Program-made: the position numbers and the translations under genes
The notes under the pieces: model-generated
The model's database searches: none
What the model was told of the DNA's origin: nothing
What the model saw: the letters and a program-made list of their open reading frames with translations, nothing else
Assembly: GCA_038199755.1 (NCBI GenBank)
Contig: JBBPYR010000170.1
Coordinates: 1-32,032, forward strand
DNA length: 32,032 bases
From: JBBPYR01 sp038199755
Lineage (GTDB): Bacteria > Chloroflexota > Ktedonobacteria > Ktedonobacterales > Ktedonobacteraceae
Reading direction: 5' to 3'
Shown here: positions 15,142-23,106 of the stretch, in pieces
Layout of the letters: every line of letters starts with the position of its first letter
Numbering within the stretch: position 1 is the first letter of the stretch

Positions 15142-15153
15142 AGGTGTGTAGAC

Positions 15154-15173
15154 GCTCAGCAATGGTGCTGAGC
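15154..15173 (+). terminator. Short hairpin after the glycosyltransferase gene
   Basis: GCTCAGCA (15154-15161) pairs with TGCTGAGC (15166-15173) around a 4-base loop, 12 bases past the stop. There is no immediate T-run (TTTCTTCTCC comes about 10 bases later). Confidence 0.45.
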
Positions 15174-15233
15174 GGCCCACGCTTTCTTCTCCTAATAGCC
15201 TCTCCTCCATGCAGATAGACACACTCGCATAAC

Positions 15234-16097
15234 TCAAAAGAGTCGTTGCTGTTGTATCTCAGGATCGTTTGGCTCTTGTTGCCATGTTAACGGTGGTAGC
15301 GGTACCAGTGCGCCCACACGTTGATACAGAGCAGCACAAATCTCAGGTGAGTGTTCTTCAAAGGGGCAGTGGCAAAAGGCATAGACCGTCGTGCCTTGTG
15401 TGAGCCATTGTGCTATCTGTTGCGACCAGCTATCAAGCAATGGTTCGTTGACCTCCATGCGTGGATGACCGATGTAGCGCAAGAAGGTGAAGTCAGTGGT
15501 GAGGGCAATTTGAAGGGGGAGATTAGGCTTGCGTTCACGTGCCTGTAATACTTGCTGCTCTTTTGTTGAGCCAACACGGATGGGTCTTGTATCCATCATC
15601 ACCCGTGCGACATTGTGCTGGCTGAGCAATGAATTCAGTTCCTGAGCGTACTGCTCACTATAAAAGTCGGCGTGGCGCACTTCTACAGCTAAACGTACAT
15701 CGGTTGGCCAAAACTGGAGGAATGCTTCGAGTTGCGCCAACTGAGCAGGGTTGAAAGAGGGTGGTAGTTGCAGAAACATCGGCCCTAGTCGTGTTCCTAA
15801 GCCACGCATGCGCTCAATAAAAAGCAGTGTCTCATCTCTGCTATTTTCAAGCTGTGTTTCATGGCTGATGCTGCGGGAGACTTTGGGACAGATGCGAAAG
15901 GTCGGGGGCGTCTCCTGGCTCCAGCGAGCAATGGTTTCAGTAGAAGGAAGAGCATAAAATACTGTGTTTCCTTCTACCGTGTTCAATTGTCTACTGTAAA
16001 GACGCAAAAAATCGCTGGCAGGAGTTCGCGCCGGAAAAAAGGAACCAACCCAATCTTTGTAACCCCACATGGGACCGCCAATATACAATGTGGACAC
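15234..16097 (-). CDS. DUF72 (YecE-like) TIM-barrel protein
   Basis: A 287-residue protein of the DUF72 family: start YIGGPMWGYKDWVGSFFPA, then LNTVEGNTVFYALPSTETIARW, LGPMFLQLPPSF, VRLAVEVRHADFY, MMDTRP and YAFCHCPFEEHSPE in the order known for the family. The fold is a TIM barrel with a conserved polar pocket; the function is not established and a link to metal-cluster or nucleic-acid repair proteins has only been proposed. The start is GTG at 16097, supported by AGGAG about 9 bases upstream. It is transcribed in the same direction as the two kinases but separated from them by a 25-bp hairpin, so it is probably a separate unit. Confidence 0.88.
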   Translation of the reverse strand: MSTLYIGGPMWGYKDWVGSFFPARTPASDFLRLYSRQLNTVEGNTVFYALPSTETIARWSQETPPTFRICPKVSRSISHETQLENSRDETLLFIERMRGLGTRLGPMFLQLPPSFNPAQLAQLEAFLQFWPTDVRLAVEVRHADFYSEQYAQELNSLLSQHNVARVMMDTRPIRVGSTKEQQVLQARERKPNLPLQIALTTDFTFLRYIGHPRMEVNEPLLDSWSQQIAQWLTQGTTVYAFCHCPFEEHSPEICAALYQRVGALVPLPPLTWQQEPNDPEIQQQRLF

Positions 16098-16254
16098 AGT
16101 GTACTCTCCTACATCTGCGCATCATGCTAAATACGATGCCCGCCAACGTTCCGAGAAGAAGGGTGTTCATACGTATACCTCTCGAAAAAATGTACTAAGT
16201 TATACATTATTGTATGGTATGGATGCTGTTTTGGCAAGGAGGCATAGATGACTT

Positions 16255-16311
16255 CAATAGGGTCTATGCGAGGCGGCAACCATCATTTGCCGCCTCGCAT
16301 AGACCCTATTG
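16255..16311. terminator. 25-bp perfect hairpin after the first kinase gene
   Basis: Bases 16255-16279 and 16287-16311 are exact complements around a 7-base loop. The hairpin starts 4 bases past the stop of the minus-strand kinase gene. No T-run follows on either strand. Confidence 0.65.
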
Positions 16312-16314
16312 AGT

Positions 16315-18129
16315 TTACTGCCAGAACTGCGCACGGATATTCATGATAATGGAAGAGGATGCACAGGGACAGACGCTCCATACCCCTGCGGCACCAACGT
16401 TGGCGTTGCAATGGCCCTTTGCGTCAATGCTGCAATAGGAACCGGACATGTTGCCGTTGCTTTGCACGGTGCCAGAGAAGAGCAGTGGCGCATTGCCGTT
16501 ATAACTGCTGACCGTAAATTGAATATGCTGATTGGTGGTGACGCTGCCCGTAAAGGAGTTGCTGCCAACGAGCGGCTGATTGACCGTGAAAAAGCCGCTA
16601 ATCGCTCCCTGATTTTGTTTCACTGAGGAGAGAAACATAGAAGCCTTGATGTCGGGGGTTGCCGTTGTGTCATCGACAACGCCGCTATATGAGCCTACAA
16701 GATGTGGAAAGACAAACGGTTTAGGCGTTGGTATAGGTGTAGGCGGCGGCGGCGCGGGAGTTGGCGTAGGTGGTGGCAGATGGGGTGTCGGTGTTGCCTG
16801 TATAACAGGCACTGTCGTGGGGTGAGAAATAGGCGTAGAGCCAGCTACGACAGGTGGATGGCTACTGACGACCGCCGTTTTTGTGGGCGTGACAACATGC
16901 TTTGTCGGAACTGCTGTCGCGACTTGTGGCGTGCTGACACCTACCGTGCTTGCTGCCATGGTAGGTGTTAGCAGGGCAGGCTGGTCTACGAGCGGAAAGA
17001 GGGTGCCGTGATGTTGTATGTACCACAATGAGCCGAGGCTACCCGTGATGAGTACGAGACAGGCCAATAAGAGTAGTAAGAGTGGCAATGCACGTCTTTT
17101 TTTACGTGCTTGTGATGCATCTCTGGCTTGTTGCGCTGAGGCCTGAACAGGACGAATGATTACTGATGGACGAGCTTGTGGTAGGACCGCTGCCACGGAC
17201 ACAGGTGGAATTTCTGACGGAAATGGTAATTGTTCTATAACTTCTTCGGTATCATAGGAAGTATTAGTGCTAACACCAACATCAACAGCAGGCAGTGTGA
17301 ATGCGGCCCAGAATTGGGCAACGTTCGCAAAGCGCGCAGTACTTTTGATTGCTAGAGCTTTATGGATGGCATGGGTGATGGGTGCTGGTAGTTCCGGCAC
17401 TAGTTCGTCAAGTGGTGTGAGTGGATCAAACTCGCGTGTGCCTATGTTGGTCATGCGCGTGAGGGCGTCTATTGGCACCATGCCTGACAACAGGGCATAA
17501 CAGGTGGCAGCGAGCCCATAAATATCTGTGGCGATGTTGGTGCCACGCCCGTATTGTTCCGGTGCGCCGTAGCCGGGGGAGCAGTGCCGTACCGCTGTTG
17601 TCGTGGTATCTTCATCATATGCCTTAGCAATGCCAAAATCGACAAGGACTGCACCCGCGCCAGAAATAGGAATAATAATATTGGCTGGTTTGATATCGCG
17701 ATGTAAAATAGGTGGTCGCTGACTATGGAGATAAGTGAGCACCTCAGCGACTGGAGCTAGTATGCTATAGACCTGCTCTAGGGAGAAACGGTAGTCAGGC
17801 TGTTGTCCCCGCAATTGCTCCAGGTTGGGGCCTTCGATATAATCCATCAGCAAATAGACGCGTTGAAGTTCTTGCTGCTCAAAGACGCGATAGACGCGTG
17901 GCAGAGCCGGATGATCGTGCTGCTTGAGCACCTCACCCTCGAAAAAAAAGCGGTTCCGATCCTTCTCATCGGGATCGATAATCTCTTTAAGCGCAAATAG
18001 ATTGCCCCTCACGCGCTGGTCTCGCACGAGATAGACGGCTCCGAAGCCACCTTGACCCAAGAGTGCTTCAATGACATAACGTCCCTGAATGACACTTCCA
18101 ACGGGGAGAGTAGTATGTACCTCTTGCAC
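16315..18129 (-). CDS. Receptor-type Ser/Thr protein kinase (PknB-like) with C-terminal beta-rich external domain
   Basis: A 604-residue Hanks-type kinase. The catalytic domain covers about 14-275: glycine loop GQGGFG (25-30), ATP lysine K48, HRDIKPAN (143-150), DFG (164-166), activation loop TTTTAVRHCSPGYGAPEQY with APE 189-191. A basic patch (KKRR) precedes one membrane helix at about 347-371. Outside lies a Pro/Thr linker (about 385-472, PTPTPAPPPPTPIPTPKP) and a domain of about 110 residues (476-587) made of short strands, with SGSYCSIDAKGHC (C566, C574) and CPC near the end. The start GTG at 18129 is chosen over earlier codons because its context (AAGGTGAAGG then about 5 bases) and next residues match those of the neighbouring kinase. 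The ligand is unknown. Confidence 0.9.
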   Translation of the reverse strand: MQEVHTTLPVGSVIQGRYVIEALLGQGGFGAVYLVRDQRVRGNLFALKEIIDPDEKDRNRFFFEGEVLKQHDHPALPRVYRVFEQQELQRVYLLMDYIEGPNLEQLRGQQPDYRFSLEQVYSILAPVAEVLTYLHSQRPPILHRDIKPANIIIPISGAGAVLVDFGIAKAYDEDTTTTAVRHCSPGYGAPEQYGRGTNIATDIYGLAATCYALLSGMVPIDALTRMTNIGTREFDPLTPLDELVPELPAPITHAIHKALAIKSTARFANVAQFWAAFTLPAVDVGVSTNTSYDTEEVIEQLPFPSEIPPVSVAAVLPQARPSVIIRPVQASAQQARDASQARKKRRALPLLLLLLACLVLITGSLGSLWYIQHHGTLFPLVDQPALLTPTMAASTVGVSTPQVATAVPTKHVVTPTKTAVVSSHPPVVAGSTPISHPTTVPVIQATPTPHLPPPTPTPAPPPPTPIPTPKPFVFPHLVGSYSGVVDDTTATPDIKASMFLSSVKQNQGAISGFFTVNQPLVGSNSFTGSVTTNQHIQFTVSSYNGNAPLLFSGTVQSNGNMSGSYCSIDAKGHCNANVGAAGVWSVCPCASSSIIMNIRAQFWQ

Positions 18130-18166
18130 TGCAACCTTCACCTTATAAAAAATAAAATAAAAATAA

Positions 18167-18206
18167 CAAAACACCCCTCTATAGTTACAATAAACGGGAT
18201 GTTTTG
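18167..18206 (-). terminator. Intrinsic terminator between the two kinase genes
   Basis: On the minus strand CAAAACATCCC (18206-18196) pairs with GGGTGTTTTG (18176-18167) with one bulged base and a 19-base loop. It is followed by a T-rich run (TTATTTTTATTTTATTTTTT). It closes the upstream kinase gene, so the two paralogues are likely separate transcripts; the T-rich tail also forms the leader of the next gene. Confidence 0.7.
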
Positions 18207-18231
18207 CGCTTTCTGGTGAAGGATATGAAGA

Positions 18232-19884
18232 TTAATAGCCTTTCCTATTCCCTTTTACTGACGTATTATCTGGCAATACTGCGGCATCAGGCTGTTGAGG
18301 ATTGATAATGGAACTAGAGGAGATCGGGTTCACCTTCCAGATACCAAAGCCGTTGGTATGATCGCAGGCGTTGTTTTGATAGCTACAATAACTACCAGAT
18401 AGGCTACCATCTGTATGCACTTGTCCAAAGAATTGCAGTGGTGGAAGCCCATTCACGCCGGGAACTTGAAACTGAATATTTTTATTGGCGTCAACTGTCC
18501 CTGTAAATGGACCACTCCCTTGCAAACTACCGCCAACAGTGAAGTAGCCGCTAATAGCTGTTTTATTCTGCTTGATTTGTGAAAGTGTCATAGCATCTGT
18601 CGTCGGTGGTGAGGTTATCTGGTCACTGATCGTCCCTTGATAGAAACCCGCCAGTTTTGGCACACTTGATACCGGAACGGGAGTGTTCGTAGGTGCCATT
18701 GTTGATCGTGCAGTTGGCGTTACAGCCGCCGTGGCTGCGCTCGTTGGTGATGTGTGTGCCGTGGTTGGTGTGTGAACTACACCCGTCTTGCCACTTGTCG
18801 CAGGAGGTGTGGTAACCGTTTGACCAGAATGAAACACGTTAGTACCGAGTAGGATACCAGCACCAAGCGCGACGAGCGCAAGAGCCAGTATAAACAGCAC
18901 AATTGCGCCTCGTCTCCTCTTCCGACCAGGCTCGGGTTTCCTACGGATGATAGCTGTTGGCGTATTTTCATCTGCTGGAACGGGGGTCACAGGAATGGGC
19001 GATCGACGAGCATAGGTCACAACAGGAACTACTTCCCTGGCTTGTTCTGCATTTAAGGCTTGCCAGAATTCATCAACACTTGCGAAACGATCATTACTAT
19101 TGATGGCCATGGCCCGTTGTATGATTTCAGATACCGCGACTGGTATTGTCGGTACGATGGTATGAATGGGTTCAAGCGGGTCTTGTCCCTTACTGCTGAG
19201 TTGCGTCATACGATAAAGGGCATCGGTTGGGACGTTACCTGTCAGCAAGGCATAAAAAGTAGCTGCCAGTCCGTAGATATCGGTGCGTGTGTTGGTGCCA
19301 CGGGCATATTGCTCTGGTGCGCCATAACCAGGGGAACAGTGGCGAATGGCAGTAGTAGTGGAATCTTCGTCATATTCCTTTGCGATACCAAAGTCAACCA
19401 ATACGGCATCGTCACCCGAATTAGGAACGATGATGTTTGCTGGCTTGATGTCACGGTGAATGATCGGTGGGTGCTGTTTGTGCAGATAATTAGCCGCAGC
19501 CACGATAGGACTCATAATTGTCATCACTTGCTTTAAGGAGAAGCGTTTCTCTGGCTGCTGGACACGGAGCATTTCTAAGTTGGGCCCCTCAATATAATCC
19601 ATCAACAAGTAGGCACGATTATGAGTATCATCGTCAAAGACGCGATAGACACGTGGCAACGCGGGATGATCCATCCGTTTGAGGACTTCGCCCTCAAACG
19701 TAAAACGCTCCCGTTCTGGTTTGTTGGCATCGACGACCTCTTTGAGCGCGAACAAATTACCTTTGACACGTTGATCACGCACCAGGTAAACGGCTCCGAA
19801 GCCACCTCTGCCAAGTAGACCTTCTATAATATATCGATCTCGTACCACGCTTCCCGTGGGGAGAATTGCTTGAACGTCATGCAC
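18232..19884 (-). CDS. Receptor-type Ser/Thr protein kinase, paralogue of the adjacent kinase
   Basis: A 550-residue kinase with the same plan as its neighbour: glycine loop GRGGFG (25-30), K48, HRDIKPAN (143-150), DFG (164-166), GYGAPEQY (187-193), membrane helix about 327-347 after RKRRR, a Thr/Pro linker (about 355-408) and an external beta-rich domain (409-520). That domain shares ISGYFTV, FTGTV, IQFQV, LQFFGQV and LSGSYCS (C500, C507) with the other kinase. The kinase parts are near-identical in length and motif order, while the linker is shorter by about 40 residues, so this is a tandem duplication that has diverged mostly outside the cell. The ATG at 19884 has GAGGTGAAGG upstream. It has its own promoter and terminator. 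Confidence 0.92.
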   Translation of the reverse strand: MHDVQAILPTGSVVRDRYIIEGLLGRGGFGAVYLVRDQRVKGNLFALKEVVDANKPERERFTFEGEVLKRMDHPALPRVYRVFDDDTHNRAYLLMDYIEGPNLEMLRVQQPEKRFSLKQVMTIMSPIVAAANYLHKQHPPIIHRDIKPANIIVPNSGDDAVLVDFGIAKEYDEDSTTTAIRHCSPGYGAPEQYARGTNTRTDIYGLAATFYALLTGNVPTDALYRMTQLSSKGQDPLEPIHTIVPTIPVAVSEIIQRAMAINSNDRFASVDEFWQALNAEQAREVVPVVTYARRSPIPVTPVPADENTPTAIIRRKPEPGRKRRRGAIVLFILALALVALGAGILLGTNVFHSGQTVTTPPATSGKTGVVHTPTTAHTSPTSAATAAVTPTARSTMAPTNTPVPVSSVPKLAGFYQGTISDQITSPPTTDAMTLSQIKQNKTAISGYFTVGGSLQGSGPFTGTVDANKNIQFQVPGVNGLPPLQFFGQVHTDGSLSGSYCSYQNNACDHTNGFGIWKVNPISSSSIINPQQPDAAVLPDNTSVKGNRKGY

Positions 19885-19919
19885 CCCTTCACCTCGTAAA
19901 GAATATATTCTCTTGTGAG

Positions 19920-19949
19920 ATTATATTCATGCTAATAAGACAATGGCAA
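19920..19949 (-). promoter_or_regulatory. Promoter of the upstream kinase gene
   Basis: On the minus strand TTGCCA (19949-19944) and TATAAT (19925-19920) are spaced by 18 bases, giving a leader of about 30 bases before the ATG at 19884. The -10 is perfect and the -35 differs at one base. Confidence 0.6.
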
Positions 19950-19959
19950 GCACAGGCGT

Positions 19960-21297
19960 TTAAACCAGTTCTTTCATGATCTCTTGATTTGTGGGCAACG
20001 ACGATGTATCAAAAGTAATCAGGCGTGCGCCACGCTGGAAGGTAAAGTATGCCCATGCCCATTGGAACAGCACTACTGCGCGATTTCTGAAGCCGATCAG
20101 GTAGAGGATATGTACCGCTAGCCAGAGAAACCAGCCGATAAAGCCGCTGAATCGCAGCCAACCGAAATCGGCTAGGCCAGACGAACGACCTATCGTTGCT
20201 AGATTGCCTTTATTCAAGTAGTGGAATGGCTTGACCTGTAGCTTGCCCGCAACACGCTGTGTTATCACCTTGGCGACATAGTGCCCCTCTTGCATCGCCA
20301 CAGGAGCAACCCCCGGTAACGGCTTGCCTTTTTCAGAAAGCGTGGCTGTGTCCCCAATGACAAACACATGTGGGTGTTCTGGTAGCGAGAGGTCTGGTTG
20401 CACTTTGACGCGGCCCGCACGATCTGTTTCGGCATGGAGCCATTTGCCCGCGGGTGAAGCAGACACACCAGCGGTCCAAAGAACCGTTTTTGCTGCGAGA
20501 TGATGACCCGCGATGAGCACACCATCTTCGTCAATGCCTGTCACGGCTTCACCGATTCTTACCTCAACTCCTAGTTGATTGAGGGCTTGCTGCGCCTTGT
20601 TCGCTAGTGACTCTGGGAAGGCTGGCAGAATGCGTGGGCCAGCTTCAAGCAGCAGAATGCGTGCCGATTTGGGGTCGATGTGCCTGAAATCAGTTGCCAA
20701 GGCTTTATGCGCTAGCTCGGCAATCGCACCCGCCATCTCAACACCTGTGGGACCAGCTCCGACCAATGCAAAGGTCAATAATGCTTGTTGTCTTTGTGGG
20801 TCGGTTTCTATTTCTGCAGCCTCGAATGCCAACAATACTTTGCGGCGTACAGAGGTGGCGTCAACGATTGTTTTTAAGCCAGGGGCGTATTGCTCCCATT
20901 CGTCGTGTCCAAAGTAGCTGTGGGTGGCACCTGTGGCAACGATCAGGTAGTCGTAAGGCAATGTACGATCTTGCAGTAGGACGTGCTGTTGCGCAAGGTC
21001 TATACCTGTGACTTCTGCCATCATGACGGATGTGTTCTTCTGTGCTCTCAAAATGTGGCGAATAGGAGCTGAGATATCCGCGGGCGAAAGACCTGCTGTC
21101 GCAACTTGATATAACAAAGGCTGAAAGACGTGATGATTATTGCGATCTATCACCGTCACCTCTACTGGTGCATGTGCGAGGGCGCGGGCAGCTTGCAAGC
21201 CACCAAAGCCTGCCCCAATAATAACGATACGTGGTTTAGAGGGGGTGGCAAGATTATAAAGTTTATCAGTATGCTGTTCAATGGCTGGTGTATCCAT
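19960..21297 (-). CDS. ndh: Type II NADH dehydrogenase (NDH-2), FAD-dependent
   Basis: A 445-residue NADH:quinone oxidoreductase that passes electrons to the quinone pool without pumping protons. Motifs: FAD site VIIGAGFGGLQAARAL (25-40), NNHHVFQPLLYQVATAGLSP (53-72), NAD site ALVGAGPTGVEMAGAIAEL (177-195), second FAD contact VFVIGDTA near residue 310, and the quinone-side AMQEGHYVAK. The C-terminal hydrophobic, aromatic segment (about 388-432, WFLWLAVHILYLIGFRNR) is the membrane-binding part that distinguishes NDH-2 from soluble relatives. AGAAGGA lies 8 bases before the ATG. It is single, with the kinase promoter immediately downstream and a 528-bp regulatory region upstream. Confidence 0.92.
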   Translation of the reverse strand: MDTPAIEQHTDKLYNLATPSKPRIVIIGAGFGGLQAARALAHAPVEVTVIDRNNHHVFQPLLYQVATAGLSPADISAPIRHILRAQKNTSVMMAEVTGIDLAQQHVLLQDRTLPYDYLIVATGATHSYFGHDEWEQYAPGLKTIVDATSVRRKVLLAFEAAEIETDPQRQQALLTFALVGAGPTGVEMAGAIAELAHKALATDFRHIDPKSARILLLEAGPRILPAFPESLANKAQQALNQLGVEVRIGEAVTGIDEDGVLIAGHHLAAKTVLWTAGVSASPAGKWLHAETDRAGRVKVQPDLSLPEHPHVFVIGDTATLSEKGKPLPGVAPVAMQEGHYVAKVITQRVAGKLQVKPFHYLNKGNLATIGRSSGLADFGWLRFSGFIGWFLWLAVHILYLIGFRNRAVVLFQWAWAYFTFQRGARLITFDTSSLPTNQEIMKELV

Positions 21298-21825
21298 CGT
21301 TCTCGTCCTTCTGTCTCAGTCGGAGGCAGCCGTTTTCATCTACTATTTCTTCTCATTATTACCAACAAGTTCGCATCCTGATTCATTCCTATAATCTGTG
21401 CTTTATGCTTGCTCTAAAAATGTAAGCATTGCGATCTCCACTGCTTCATCCTGTCCCTGGATTTGGGATGATCGGTTATCAGGATCAGTCTTTGATGTAG
21501 GATGTGTGGTCGTCATTGTGTCTTATCTTCCATCAAGAACAACTTCTAGCAGTTACATACTATCGAACACTTTGTATATTTTTCACGTAATGAGTATGTC
21601 TAATGTAGACAAAAATTATTTCACGGGCGGAAATGCGGTTTGTCTTCTTATGAGAGTGCTGTTTCGTACCATAAGAGAAAGGTCTAAAGTCCACTACAAT
21701 GGGCGAAACATACATCTTCCGAACAGAAAAACGCCTGATGTTTTCTATGTATTTCTATCTAGATAGTAAATCGATATTTCATGAAGATAACTTTCTGAAA
21801 TAGAGCTGTGAGAGGATGAATAGTC
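21298..21825. other. 528-bp divergent intergenic region between ndh and the histidine kinase
   Basis: It should carry promoters for both flanking genes. Visible are a candidate 37-codon minus-strand ORF (21403-21516), a TGTCTA-ATG-TAGACA inverted repeat (21597-21611) and a 12-bp palindrome CTATCTAGATAG (21755-21766) about 60 bases before the histidine kinase start. The plus-strand frame 21398-21766 has no ribosome binding site and no protein-like pattern. Confidence 0.6.
21403..21516 (-). CDS. Possible small ORF, 37 codons, unknown
   Basis: ATG at 21516 with GGAAG about 10 bases upstream, reading MTTTHPTSKTDP, then a polar segment, then DEAVEIAMLTFLEQA and a stop. The C-terminal part could be an amphipathic helix. 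It points toward ndh. No family is recognised; composition looks protein-like but the length makes chance likely. Confidence 0.25.
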   Translation of the reverse strand: MTTTHPTSKTDPDNRSSQIQGQDEAVEIAMLTFLEQA

Positions 21826-22719
21826 ATGAAAATAGTGCTCAAATTAATAAAAAAACTCTTCACATTCGTATTGAAAATAACAATTTTCTTCGTCGGTAGA
21901 GAGGTGCTGCGTAAGAAACGCATGGAGGCGCAGGTACGACAGCTTGCTCGCCAAGAAGCTCAGCAACGCATGAATGAGTTTCTGAGTATTGCCAGCCATG
22001 ACTTGAAAACACCCCTTACTAGCATCAAGGGGAACATACAACTGATGGCGCGGCGGCTAAAATACAAAACAGGGGCACAAGTGGCAGGAAATGTGCCCGC
22101 AGAAGAATTAATGCACACGCTGGTGGAGGCGCGGGACTTGCTCGAACGCACAGATTCCCAGCTGACTCGTCTTACAAGGGTCGTTAATATGCTGCTTGAG
22201 AGTGCGCGGAGCACCACTAACACGATGGATTTGCTTTTAGAAGTGGGTGAATTGGATGCTGCGATTCGCGAGGCCATACAGGAACGACGGCATATCCCTG
22301 AGGAGCGCACCATACACCTTCAAGTGCCGGAGGATAAAGCTGTGCTTGTACTGGCGGATATGAGCAGGGTGAAACAGGTTATGGTGCATTACTTGTCTAA
22401 CGCCCATAAATTTTCACCACTCGAACATCCTATCGAGGTTCGCCTGCAAGAGAATGGGCGCACGGCCTCAGTGTTTGTACGTGACAAAGGACCAGGGGTA
22501 CCGGTTGAGGAGTACGAACACATCTGGGAGCAGTTTTATCGCGTGCCAAATATTGAGATACGCAATGGGACCCAAGTCGGTTTGGGGCTTGGTTTGCATA
22601 TCAGTCGCAAGATCATCGAACATCATCGTGGTCAGGTGGGTGTGTATAGCACCCCTGGCGATGGTTCGACCTTCTGGTTTACGCTGCCACTTGCTCATAA
22701 AGACATGTCGGTCATGTAA
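21826..22719 (+). CDS. Orphan sensor histidine kinase without a sensor domain
   Basis: A 297-residue kinase. Residues about 5-24 (LKLIKKLFTFVLKITIFFVG) are a short hydrophobic, Lys-flanked segment, then a coiled stretch rich in Arg/Gln (VLRKKRMEAQVRQLARQEAQ). The HisKA dimer domain has the phospho-acceptor H58 in ASHDLKTPLTSIKGN, and the ATPase domain has N box YLSNAHKFSP (N192), G1 DKGPGVP (220-226), F box WEQFYR, G2 GLGLGLHISRKIIEHHRG (252-269) and GDGSTFWFTLP. There is no PAS, GAF or HAMP domain and no response regulator gene nearby. Input must come through the membrane segment, a partner protein or redox of the adjacent respiratory chain; that is inference. The start has GAGAGGA about 9 bases upstream. 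Confidence 0.92.
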   Translation: MKIVLKLIKKLFTFVLKITIFFVGREVLRKKRMEAQVRQLARQEAQQRMNEFLSIASHDLKTPLTSIKGNIQLMARRLKYKTGAQVAGNVPAEELMHTLVEARDLLERTDSQLTRLTRVVNMLLESARSTTNTMDLLLEVGELDAAIREAIQERRHIPEERTIHLQVPEDKAVLVLADMSRVKQVMVHYLSNAHKFSPLEHPIEVRLQENGRTASVFVRDKGPGVPVEEYEHIWEQFYRVPNIEIRNGTQVGLGLGLHISRKIIEHHRGQVGVYSTPGDGSTFWFTLPLAHKDMSVM

Positions 22720-22808
22720 AAAGAGAAAAAGAAGTAATAGTATTAAAAAGCGGTAATAGTAATCTGAAAAGGGTAAAACCGTCGTATTACTCATTAAGGT
22801 CCCTCCTC

Positions 22809-22846
22809 ATATGTCTACTTTTCTTGGGATGGCGAGGTAGACATAT
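22809..22846 (+). terminator. Hairpin downstream of the histidine kinase gene
   Basis: ATATGTCTAC (22809-22818) pairs with GTAGACATAT (22837-22846) around an 18-base loop; TCTTTTCTATTTTTG follows after about 14 bases. The TGTCTA half-site repeats an element found upstream of the same gene. Confidence 0.4.
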
Positions 22847-22911
22847 CCGCTTGGATGGGTCTTTTCTATTTTTGAAAGCCGTTGCTGCTCCTCACTTTCT
22901 TCCATACTGCG

Positions 22912-22928
22912 TTTGAAGCGCGTTCAAA
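22912..22928. promoter_or_regulatory. TTTGAA-N5-TTCAAA inverted repeat upstream of the carboxylase gene
   Basis: Perfect 6-bp arms (22912-22917 and 22923-22928) about 180 bases before the acyl-CoA carboxylase start. Inverted repeats with TGAA/TTCA arms resemble sites of TetR-type regulators of acyl-CoA metabolism, which would fit the gene, but no such regulator is encoded in the window. Confidence 0.35.
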
Positions 22929-23106
22929 AATTCCCTATGGCAACTCCAAACTATGTTATTACGTTTATCTCTTTCGATGTCCATAAAAAGCGTAATGATG
23001 ATATCATGAATTGCAGTGGTCAATGTTGTGCTAACTGATTTTTATGAGAGGCGGGCAGAGAAGATGGAGCCGATCAACGTCCATGAATATGAGAAGGGGA
23101 TAGGTT

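Larger units (their letters stand above)
22720..23106. other. 387-bp intergenic region between histidine kinase and carboxylase genes
   Basis: It contains a 10-bp hairpin ATATGTCTAC/GTAGACATAT (22809-22818 and 22837-22846) followed by T-rich DNA that may terminate the histidine kinase transcript, a TTTGAA-N5-TTCAAA box (22912-22928) and a palindrome ATGATATCAT (22998-23007). No full-length gene is present; a 21-codon frame (23064-23129) overlaps the carboxylase start. Confidence 0.6.

Noticed and set aside
16248..16346. 32-codon plus-strand frame with AAGGAGG before its ATG
   Set aside because: The ribosome binding site is good, but the coding part is the 25-bp terminator hairpin itself and the antisense of the kinase end; most likely chance.
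21398..21766. 122-codon plus-strand frame before the histidine kinase
   Set aside because: GTG start without a ribosome binding site, crosses palindromes and promoter-like DNA, and no family pattern.
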